NCBI GenBank assembly: GCA_946811185.2
Contig: OX328106.1
Location: 7,916,777-7,980,776 of the forward strand
Source of the DNA: Hippopus hippopus
Lineage: Eukaryota; Mollusca; Bivalvia; Cardiida; Cardiidae
Length of the DNA stretch: 64,000 bases
Reading direction: 5' to 3'
A model generated the notes under the pieces. The model ran no database searches. It had not been told where the DNA came from and saw only the letters and a program-made list of their open reading frames with translations. The position numbers and the translations under genes are program-made. Below, in pieces: positions 33,776 to 41,542 of this stretch. Position 1 is the stretch's first letter; every line of letters starts with the position of its first letter.

Positions 33776-34547
33776 TTATCTCGCTTCTCTAATATGAAAC
33801 CTAATCGTTAAATTTTTGCCTCTGAGATTTAGTAAATTGCCGTCTTGATCCATAATACTTACCTATAGGTTATGTATTTCGTCTAACGTTATCGGTAGAT
33901 ATACTAAATTAACCGGCGACTCGATTATCTTATATCCCGGTGCAACATCCGGGAAAAAGGAATAAATAACGTTTTTGGTCGTACCATTAACATAACTTCC
34001 CGAAATAATATCTATACTAACGAGCAAACTGTTTATACTAAGAATGTTCACTACGTTCTCCGACTCGTGAAATCCTCGCGTATATTTAGCTTTAGTAAAT
34101 CCTAATACTTTAGCGATGGAGCCCGGTTGATTGAAATCCACTCGATAACCGTTTTCCAGAGTAAGAACGGACTTTAAGGTATTGGTGTTGGCGGAAATGT
34201 TAATATAGTACCCTTCGTTAATTTCGTCGTAATGGCCCCTTTTTCTCATTTCCTGATGAATGGTATCGTTAATGTCGGCGAGGTCGTAACTTCCTTCGGG
34301 TATTTTTATTTTAACCCACGAATCACCGTCGTCCGGAGAATAAAGGAATACGTTGTTCGTTTCATCGATATTTGGGAACGAGTAGTAAGTTTCGAGGTTT
34401 ACTAAAGCTATTTCGTACACTATCCTTTTCCAACCGAATGGGAGGATTAAACCTCGTAGTAAAGCGCATCTCGTTGTCGCTTACTATAATTTGAAACGAC
34501 GTTTTATGTTCCGTATTTTTTACGATTTGTTTTAAAAGACCTTCCAT
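33776..34547 (-). pseudogene. mCP: Minor capsid (penton-like) protein, frameshift plus in-frame TAG
   Basis: Forms vertices of Polinton capsids. The start (34547) opens a 61-codon frame containing S-F-Q-I-I-V-S-D-N and N-P-P-I-R-L. The main 185-codon frame has N-L-E-T-Y-Y-S-F-P-N-I, a Y-S-P-D-D-G segment, S-E-N-V-V-N-I-L-S-I-N-S and G-S-Y-V-N-G-T. The frame change lies near 34421; an in-frame TAG at 33863-33865 cuts off the last ~28 codons, which continue to 33776. The jelly-roll assignment follows known Polinton minor capsid proteins. Overlaps the 3' end of the upstream gene by 16 bp. Confidence 0.85.
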
Positions 34548-34984
34548 TTTTTTACGTAAAAATTAATTAAATGTTCCATCGCGATATTAAAAAATTCATC
34601 TAACCCTTCTTTCACGCTATATTCGAAACTATAATTATAATAATCAGTAAAAAATTCCATTATTTCATCTTCATCGATCTCCCCGTAAGTTTTACATGCG
34701 GAGGTAATATTAATAATAAAATATACGTCGAAATAAAAATCGTACAACAATTTTACGGTTCTAATTTTTCCCATTCCTCGCATGATATCCGATTGTTCTT
34801 CTAAGTAATCTATTAATATTTTTACTAAATCCTTTTTCTCGCGGTTCTCGTAATTTTTCTTTATTCCTATTTGTTCTAGTATCATTTTTAAATTATGTCT
34901 CGTAAAACGTTCCGCGTTTTTTTCTAGATCGGATTTTAATCTTATAAAAACTAAATCGCAATTTTCTATATATTGTTCTAACAT
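34532..34984 (-). CDS. Unrecognised acidic helical protein, 150 residues
   Basis: Rich in Glu, Ile, Lys, Tyr and Phe, more AT-rich than neighbouring genes. No motif recognised; the predicted character is all-alpha. Lies between ATPase and penton genes in the morphogenesis cluster with a ttatataaaaaa start context. Could be an assembly factor; unsupported beyond position. Confidence 0.5.
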   Translation of the reverse strand: MLEQYIENCDLVFIRLKSDLEKNAERFTRHNLKMILEQIGIKKNYENREKKDLVKILIDYLEEQSDIMRGMGKIRTVKLLYDFYFDVYFIINITSACKTYGEIDEDEIMEFFTDYYNYSFEYSVKEGLDEFFNIAMEHLINFYVKKWKVF

Positions 34985-35015
34985 CCCCCTTTTTTATATA
35001 AGGAAAATAATTTCT

Positions 35016-35795
35016 TTAACTTACCGATTTTGGCACGTAAAAATTGTCAAAACCGTTTCTATACTTCCCATCATGTTTTTTACTAGTTAAATCAATGATA
35101 GCGAAACCGTGCGGTCTTTCCCACATCCTTTTACAAAATTCTCTAAATTTCGACATATCATCGCCTACGTGATCGTTATAGATATGATTAACGTTTTTTA
35201 GGTCTTGTCGAAAAAGGCAAATAAAATTAGCGTTTTCTCTAATAGTTTGTCTCGGTAGTCTAAAATAATTTTGCGAGAGGTAAAAACAGTCGACATTACT
35301 ATGCCTTCCTCAAACGTAATAACACTCGCATTTATTTTGCCTTTCTAAAAGTAAATCGTCAAAAATCATCAAATTTCTATTTCCCGAGTTTAACTCTCTC
35401 GGATCGGGCACGTCGCTCGCATTTTCGAAGAAGTTGCAATCTATATCCGATTTATTCTTAATCGTTTTAGTCCATTCTTCGACTAAAGCAGTTGGTTCGA
35501 CATCTAGTTCTTGTATCTCATTACGCGCGTTAAACAACCTTAAGATACATTCTTTCGGTAGTTTTTCTTCGAAAGCCTTTTTTAGTATTCGGTATTCGGG
35601 TTGAAAAAGACTTTTTCCGAAGACGCTCAAATCGTTGTAGTCGAGCCAACCAGGTCTAAGTAAAAGGTTTAATAATAAAGTAGTTTTGCCGCATCCTGAT
35701 TTGCCTATAATTAAACCTCTAATACTTCTCGGTAAAAGGGAATGATTAAATCTCCTCGATAGTCCTTCATTCCACGATAAATTTATAATATCCAT
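35016..35795 (-). pseudogene. ATP: Genome-packaging ATPase (FtsK/HerA, A32-like), one in-frame TGA
   Basis: Drives DNA into capsids. Walker A G-K-S-G-C-G-K-T-T at residues 31-39, Walker B L-M-I-F-D-D ending at 147. A TGA at 35310-35312 interrupts the frame after 161 codons; the same frame then continues about 97 codons to TAA at 35016-35018, containing the conserved distal block of the family. Full length ~259 codons, normal for Polintons. Divergent from the PLA2 gene across a 36-bp gap. Confidence 0.88.
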
Positions 35796-35831
35796 TTTTT
35801 ATATAATATTTTTTTATTCCTTATATAAAAA
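35796..35831. promoter_or_regulatory. 36-bp divergent promoter between ATPase and PLA2-INT-PRO
   Basis: Contains atataatatt on one side and ttatataaaaaatg on the other, so each strand has its own TATA-like tract directly at the ATG. Confidence 0.6.
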
Positions 35832-36329
35832 ATGTATTGCGTTAAATGTAAAAAATGTACCGATACGATTAATATAACTCACGCCGTTAGTAGAAATAAC
35901 AGGAATATGAAACGCGGAACGTGCGCGGTTTGCGGAACGACTAAAACCCAATTCGTTAAGACAGCGAAGGGTGGATCGATACTAAATAAAGTTATAAACA
36001 ACATGCCTTTCAAAATGCATCTCCCCAGTCATAATTTTACGGGACCCGGCACTAAATTAAAGGTAAGACTCAATCCGGATTTAACGCCAAAGAAGTGGAG
36101 TAAACCGATAAACCGCGTCGATAAAGCTGCTTATCATCACGACGTTTGCTATCTTAAGCATGATGATACTGCCACGAGAAACGCCGTGTGGGATAAGAAT
36201 ATGTTAAAGGAGTTAGAAGGGATTTACGATCCTACTATTAGGGAAAAAATGGAAAGGGGTTTAGTAAGTAAACTCATCGGAACGAAGATGAAATTCGGAA
36301 TGGGAACGGAAAAAAAACTTCCGAAATGA
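35832..36329 (+). CDS. Zinc-ribbon plus phospholipase A2-like protein
   Basis: 165 residues, intact. Residues 1-40 form a DUF5679-like zinc ribbon (Cys3, Cys6, Cys31, Cys34). Residues ~60-125 hold a viral-type PLA2: calcium-loop G-P-G-T at 71-74 and catalytic His103-Asp104 in A-A-Y-H-H-D. In parvoviruses an equivalent domain in the capsid protein breaches endosomes; a similar membrane-penetration role in entry is inferred here. The stop overlaps the integrase start by 4 nt (ATGATGA region), so the two are probably on one transcript. Confidence 0.82.
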   Translation: MYCVKCKKCTDTINITHAVSRNNRNMKRGTCAVCGTTKTQFVKTAKGGSILNKVINNMPFKMHLPSHNFTGPGTKLKVRLNPDLTPKKWSKPINRVDKAAYHHDVCYLKHDDTATRNAVWDKNMLKELEGIYDPTIREKMERGLVSKLIGTKMKFGMGTEKKLPK

Positions 36330-37228
36330 TGAAATTAGCGGAAGAATTGCATAAACCCGTGAGAAGAAAATTTAAGAAAAAGAGAGTTATAGTAAACGGT
36401 ATAGATAAGATATGGGCCGCGGATTTAGTAGACATGCGAGCTTTTTCTAAATATAATCGCGACGTAAAATACCTTCTCGCTGTCATCGACAACTTTTCTA
36501 AATACGGATGGCTAGTGCCATTAAAAGACAAATCGGGGAAATCTACCGCTATAGCGTTAGAGAGTATTTTAAAGGAGAGGAAACCCGAAAAAATGTGGGT
36601 GGATGAGGGCAGAGAGTTTTATAACAAAGACGTAAAAGCGTTGGTCGAAATATATTCTACCCAAAACGAGGAGAAATCTAGCGTCGTTGAGAGATGGATT
36701 AGAACGATGAAAGAAAAGATGTGGAAGTATTTTTCCGCTAACAACACGTACGTTTACATCGACGCGTTACCCGATCTCGTTAAAGAATATAATAATACGA
36801 GGCATTCGTCCATTAAGATGACTCCGGTAAACGCGAGTAAAAAAGAAAACAAAACGAGAGTTTGGAGAAATCTTTACCCCCATCATCCCGAGATAAAAGA
36901 AACTCCCAAGTTTTCTGTTGGAGATAAAGTGAGAATATCTAAAAAGAAAAAGACTTTCAAGAAAGGTTATACGACGAGATGGACGGAAGAGGTTTTTACG
37001 GTTTCCGAAGTAAAACGTACATCGCCTATAACGTATAGAATTAAGGATCTTAACGGGGAAGAAATAGGAGGCGCATTTTACGAACCCGAACTTCAGAAAA
37101 CTACCCAAGAGACGTTTAGGATAGAAAAGGTTATTAAAAAAAGGAAAGATAAATCTCTAGTAAAGTGGGTGGGTTATCTCGACGAATTTAATTCTTGGGT
37201 CGATAATAAGAATATCGAACGGTTCTAA
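36326..37228 (+). CDS. INT: Retroviral-type integrase with C-terminal chromodomain-like region
   Basis: 300 residues, open. Joins element ends to host DNA. Catalytic triad Asp33 (W-A-A-D), Asp93 (W-V-D-E-G) and Glu122 (V-V-E-R-W). The C-terminus has V-G-D-K-V-R-I (SH3-like) and a chromodomain-like end (F-R-I-E-K-V...V-K-W-V-G-Y...S-W-V). The second Asp and Glu are only 28 residues apart, against ~33-35 in relatives, suggesting a small in-frame deletion. No N-terminal HHCC finger is seen, so the start may be short or the domain absent. Translation follows the PLA2 gene with overlap. Confidence 0.92.
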   Translation: MMKLAEELHKPVRRKFKKKRVIVNGIDKIWAADLVDMRAFSKYNRDVKYLLAVIDNFSKYGWLVPLKDKSGKSTAIALESILKERKPEKMWVDEGREFYNKDVKALVEIYSTQNEEKSSVVERWIRTMKEKMWKYFSANNTYVYIDALPDLVKEYNNTRHSSIKMTPVNASKKENKTRVWRNLYPHHPEIKETPKFSVGDKVRISKKKKTFKKGYTTRWTEEVFTVSEVKRTSPITYRIKDLNGEEIGGAFYEPELQKTTQETFRIEKVIKKRKDKSLVKWVGYLDEFNSWVDNKNIERF

Positions 37229-37229
37229 A

Positions 37230-37639
37230 ATGGCTGATATCGAGATCGCGAGAAACGTAATTTTACCGAATAAACCGTTGAGCAATTTCGAATTGGAATA
37301 TGCGGCGAGAAGATTAAAGATTCCTTCTTTTAGGGGAGTCTTTTTAATAAATACATTACCGAAAAAACCGAGTAAAAAAGAATGCGGTATAGTAAACTTC
37401 AATAAAAGTTGCGGGCCCGGTACGCATCGGGTCGCTTGGTATAAAAACGGCGAAACTAAAATTTATTTCGAATACAGCCGCCTATCGAGGTTCGAGAGTA
37501 TCTGAAAAGCCTGATACGGTACAATACCGATCAATTACAACGAGCAGGGCAAGGTTTTTGCGGTCATCTATGTTTGTACGTTCTAAAAGAGTTAGGCGCG
37601 GGGAATAAATTTCGAGATGTTTTAAATAAACTTTTTTAA
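37230..37639 (+). pseudogene. PRO: Adenovirus-like cysteine protease, frameshifted
   Basis: Matures capsid proteins in related viruses. The first frame (91 codons) carries E-C-G-I-V-N and the catalytic His66 in G-T-H. After a frame change near 37468 the second frame continues to TAA at 37637-37639 with G-F-C-G-H-L-C, which includes the expected catalytic Cys. The residue after the active-site His is Arg, where an aromatic residue is usual in this family. Starts 1 nt after the integrase stop. Confidence 0.85.
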
Positions 37640-37652
37640 TAATATATAAAAA
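37640..37652 (+). promoter_or_regulatory. TATA-A(n)-ATG element before the fibre gene
   Basis: taatatataaaaaATG abuts the start, separating fibre expression from the PLA2-INT-PRO unit. Confidence 0.5.
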
Positions 37653-39751
37653 ATGCCCGTTGACAAATTCGGAAGAATGAAAGGCGATGAAGCGAGTGGT
37701 GGTGATGGCGTGTCACTCGCTTACGTAAATAATAATTTCTTACGTATAGACGGAACGACCGTCGTTACCGGTTCTATAGACATGAATGGTAATGCGTTAA
37801 CGAGGGTCAGTAATCCCTTAAATCCTCATGACGTGGCAACTAAGGAATACGTCAACATTACCGAGGGTATAGGAGTGATAGGTCCAAGACAAAATAGAAG
37901 CTTCCCGATCAAAGGATCTTTAGATTTCGAAAATACCCAAAAGATAATAAATCTTCCTCCTCCTATAGAGGCTGGCGATGCTACGAGTCGCGTATACGTT
38001 GATACGGCTGACGAAGATTTAGAAAGGAAACTAGAAGGTAACAACACTTTTACGTTTCGATCCGGGGAGTTTTACGCTAAAAATTCTCTTCGATTGAGAG
38101 AATTTCGTATAAAAGACGTTGGCTCTCCCGAAGAACCCGGTGACGCTACGAATAAGGACTACGTTGACAAAAAATCCGTAACTAAGGAAAACGTGGACGA
38201 AATTATAGAAAAGTCCGTGAAATCGACTACCGAAGATATAGAGAAATCGGATCGACTTCTTTTAAAATCGGATCGAGGAAAATTCGAATCTACCGGTAAT
38301 ATCGATATGCGAGATACTTTTACTCTCATTAATCTGAAAGATCCGGTTCAACCGGGAGACGCGGTTAATAAAGGTTACGCGGATAAGAACGTCGCTTTTA
38401 TTCCGAGACAATCATCCGGTTACGAATCGAAAGGCGATTTATTTTTACGGAGAAAGAAGTTACTTGGGTTACGCGAACCTACCCAATCGAGAGAAGCGGC
38501 TAATAAAAGATACGTAGACGAAACTATATCTAAAAAAATAGAAGAGACGAGCGATCTATTTAGACCTAAAGACGCGGCTACTAAAAATTACGTAGATGAA
38601 GCTATCAGAGGTATTACCGAAGGAGATATCGCGGTTTCCAAGGAAGGAGTATTTTTAAAACAAAACGGTTTTTATAGAGCTACCACTAAAATCGATTTGG
38701 ATTTTAATGAAGTCGATAATATACCCGAACCTACTACTCGATATCAAGCGACGAACAAAGAATATGTGGATAAATTAATTAAAGGAGTTACGGCGGAAGA
38801 AGCTTTGGTCAAGGAAAACGGGGGATATAACCCTCTCGACGGATATTTAAACATGAATTTTAACGAGATTAGAAACGTCAAACAACCCGTAGAAAATACT
38901 GAAGCAGCTAACAAAAAATACGTTGGCGGTGAAGTAGCGTTTACTCGTACGAATATCGTAACCGATTTAACGCGAACGAAGTAGCTTTATTAGTAAGCGG
39001 TAATCCCGGCTACGTAGCAAAAGGCGAATTGGCAACGGCGAATAGAATCGGTTTATATCAAGAACAATTTACTAGTAAAAATGACGCGGTGAATAGAGAG
39101 TACGTGGATGATCTAGTCGAAAAAAATGTAAAAAAAGTTATAGAAGAAACCGTAAAAATTATAGACGAAAGTAGACATTTACCTCAACGCGAACATCAAT
39201 TTACCGTTTTTTTCGGGCTTGATGTTCCTTACCACGATTTTAAGGATAAAAAAGCTATACCTTTAAAATTTAACGATTCGGAAAATTATTCGACGTCAAT
39301 AAATTGTGAAATAGTAAAAATATTAATAACGATTTATTATTTTCGGGATAAAACTCCTATATCAAACGGTTATTTTCGCACGGGGCAGAGTCTCGTTAAT
39401 ATTTCTAGAAATGGTACGAATATGATCGAATGTAGACCTTATCCTTTTGGTATTCTTCAAGAAGAAGAAACAGATCGTGATTCGCCTCTATATTATACGA
39501 AAAACAAAAAATATTTATATATGAAAAAAACGTCTTTAAAATTAATAACTTACGATACTATAAATGTTAAGTATAGTCCAGGTTCAGTCCTTTTTGGAGG
39601 ATTAGTTTCCCCCGATGAAGAGATTCCTATCGATAAAGTTAGAATTAAAGGGTCAGTCATGATTGTAATGGAGATAAATTTAGATAATTACGATAAATCT
39701 AGTAATATTCACCGCGGAGATTTTTATCCCGAAGATTATTCGGAAGTATAA
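37653..39751 (+). pseudogene. Fibre-like protein with D-A-x-N-K-x-Y-V-D repeats, one frameshift
   Basis: 443 codons, then a one-base frame change near 38960-38985, then the other frame to 39751; ~699 codons. Nine motif copies of the D-A-T-N-K-E-Y-V-D type recur at 40-80 residue spacing, alternating with beta-rich units (S-I-D-M-N-G-N-A-L). This is the layout of trimeric phage and viral tail or fibre proteins, and I recall similar proteins from other Polintons. The C-terminal ~190 residues lack the repeat and may be the receptor-binding knob. Predicted attachment protein. Confidence 0.8.
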
Positions 39752-39790
39752 AAAATATAACTCGTTTTTTATAATAAGAGTTATATTTTT
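39751..39790. terminator. Perfect 13-bp hairpin between convergent genes
   Basis: aaaaatataactc (39751-39763) pairs with gagttatattttt (39778-39790), loop 14 nt. It overlaps the fibre stop codon and ends 4 nt before the stop of the leftward gene. Core ATATAACT matches the 28571 hairpin. Confidence 0.7.
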
Positions 39791-39793
39791 CGT

Positions 39794-40476
39794 TCATTCG
39801 TCTTTGTCAGAACTCGGACATTCGTCTTCGTCAGAACTCGGACATTCGTCTAAGACACTAGGTAAATTTTTCACTTCCCTTCCGGGTAATTGTACTTCCT
39901 TTTCCATTATTTTTACTGATGAAACTTTAATCTGAATCGTTTCGACCATTTCACTTTTAAATATTCCTTCTACTTTTAAAATACTTACAAGCCATTCTCT
40001 CATACGAAAGAAGGTTCACCTCTTTGCCCCCTGCGTTGTAAAAGCGAGTCCTATCTTGACTGTTTTCATAAAGCTTCGGGTATAACATAGCCGTTCCATC
40101 CTCTTTAAATCTTAAAATATTAACTTCGCTCATTTTTGTGATATTATCTTCTTTTAGTTTCTCGTCCTTTCCGTGTTCTCGGAAGAAATCCCTTAGCTTT
40201 TCCAGATCTTCTTTAAAAGCTTTTTCCCTTTTCATAGGCTTTTTATCGTTATAACATATTAAAGATAAGGAGTAATCTTTTAGTTCACTTCCAAAATCCG
40301 TATTAACGCCGTACGAAAACAGAAAGGGGGTACGTATAATCAACGGAGCATTTTTACCGTTAGAATATTTATACTCTATTGGAATCTTAACGTAACCGAA
40401 ATCTGTTTCTATATTTTTCCTCGTAATTTATAGAAAGGTTTCCTTTACGAAGTTCACCGTATTTGATGGCACTCAT
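39794..40476 (-). pseudogene. Conserved Polinton protein of unknown function, two frameshifts
   Basis: The start is taken as the ATG at 40476 (M-S-A-I-K-Y-G-E-L). Frame changes near 40420 and near 39990 are needed to reach the acidic C-terminus (C-P-S-S-D-E-D-E repeats). The middle has G-V-N-T-D-F-G and Y-S-L-S-L-I-C-Y. I recall related Polinton genes at this position; a single-strand DNA-binding role has been considered for such proteins but I cannot support it here. Convergent with the fibre gene. Confidence 0.6.
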
Positions 40477-40524
40477 TTCCGTAAGTATTTTTATCTCACC
40501 CTAACTTAAATTCATTTTTCGAAT

Positions 40525-40977
40525 AGATTAATAAAATTGCCTTGAGCGGAAACGACGATAAACGCTACGTCATGGAAAATAATGTCGATACGTTAGCTTG
40601 GGGACACGATCGAATTCCGCGGGGATGAGGGTCGTTCGAAAAGCAAGGAAATCGGGGAGGGCTGGTCGGGGCGGCGTTCCACCTCAATGCGATGAAAGCG
40701 CGGGGGGAGGGGAGAGGGAGGGGGGCTCGGGGGAGGGGGCTTGGGGGAGAGGAGCTCGAGGCCGAGGGGGGCTTGAGGGGAGGGGGCTTGGGGAGAGGGG
40801 GAGAGGAGAGGGGGAGAGGGAGAGAGAGAGAGAGAGAGAGAGAGGGGCTTGGGGAGAGGAGAGGGGAGAGGAGAGGGGGAGAGGAGAGGGGGAGAGGGAA
40901 AGAGATAGAGAGAGAGAGAGAGAGGGGGGCTTGGGGAGAGTGGGAGAGGAGAGGGGGAGAGGAGAGGGGGAGAGGGA

Positions 40978-41016
<39 letters not shown>

Positions 41017-41060
41017 GGGCTCTGCGAGGGCTTGTCCCAGAACTCTCCGTTTACTACTAC

Positions 41061-41061
<1 letters not shown>
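40525..41061. repeat. Polinton right terminal inverted repeat
   Basis: Mirror of 22786-23571 with GA-rich low complexity. It includes an orphan copy of the last ~34 polymerase codons (rightward, 40526-40628) that keeps the reading frame. Over ~180 non-repetitive bp I count about 8 differences from the left copy. Confidence 0.9.

Positions 41062-41109
<48 letters not shown>
41062..41109. repeat. (TG)n microsatellite, right flank of the Polinton
   Basis: Continuation of the microsatellite at 22732-22785; the first six bases TGTGTG match the left flank. Confidence 0.85.
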
Positions 41110-41110
<1 letters not shown>

Positions 41111-41542
41111 CTGCCATTCAGGAATAATAGAAACGTGGTTTTGGAGATGCCATGCAAAAGTTTTTTTGTTTCTACAGTAGAAACGTAAAGATTCACTGTG
41201 TTACAAGCATGCTAAGATACTTTTTGACAAGCAAGAAGATCATCTTTTAGAAAAAGTTAACTTTTTTTTTTGAAAAATGAAATACAAAGAAGAGATCATA
41301 TGTGAATAACAATCTTAATATCACTTTGAAAGATTGGTAACTTAAATAATTCCGTAGTATTGCCTTTGATGCCGCTACAGAAGTTTCCTTTCTAAAATCA
41401 TTTGATAAATGGAAAATGGTGTATTTGAATGCACAATTTCTCCATTTTCAATTTCGAGTAGAAACTTAAAAATTCCGATGCTTTTACGTTTTTTTTTTTA
41501 AAATATAATAACAAGATTATTTAAGATTCCTCTCTAAACTTA
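41110..41542. other. AT-rich DNA, no gene seen
   Basis: Nothing recognised between the microsatellite and the T-run that may be the LINE tail. Confidence 0.4.

Larger units (their letters stand above)
22786..41061. mobile_element. Polinton/Maverick virus-like DNA transposon (18,276 bp)
   Basis: Bounded by inverted ends agtagtagtaaacggagagt (left) and its complement (right), inside a TG microsatellite with probable 6-bp duplication. Encodes protein-primed PolB, integrase, packaging ATPase, adenovirus-like protease, major and minor capsid proteins and about a dozen accessory proteins, the set that defines Polintons. Coding DNA is visibly richer in CpG than the flanking host DNA, which suggests recent arrival. 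Many core genes are broken, so this copy is not autonomous as read. Confidence 0.95.

Noticed and set aside
22786..41061. CRISPR-like or prophage interpretation of the viral block
   Set aside because: No repeat-spacer array; TIRs, integrase and protein-primed polymerase define a eukaryotic Polinton, and host flanks have introns and LINEs.
40593..41196. Long low-complexity ORFs in the right TIR
   Set aside because: Same artefact in the mirror copy; only the first ~34 codons of the rightward frame are polymerase-derived.
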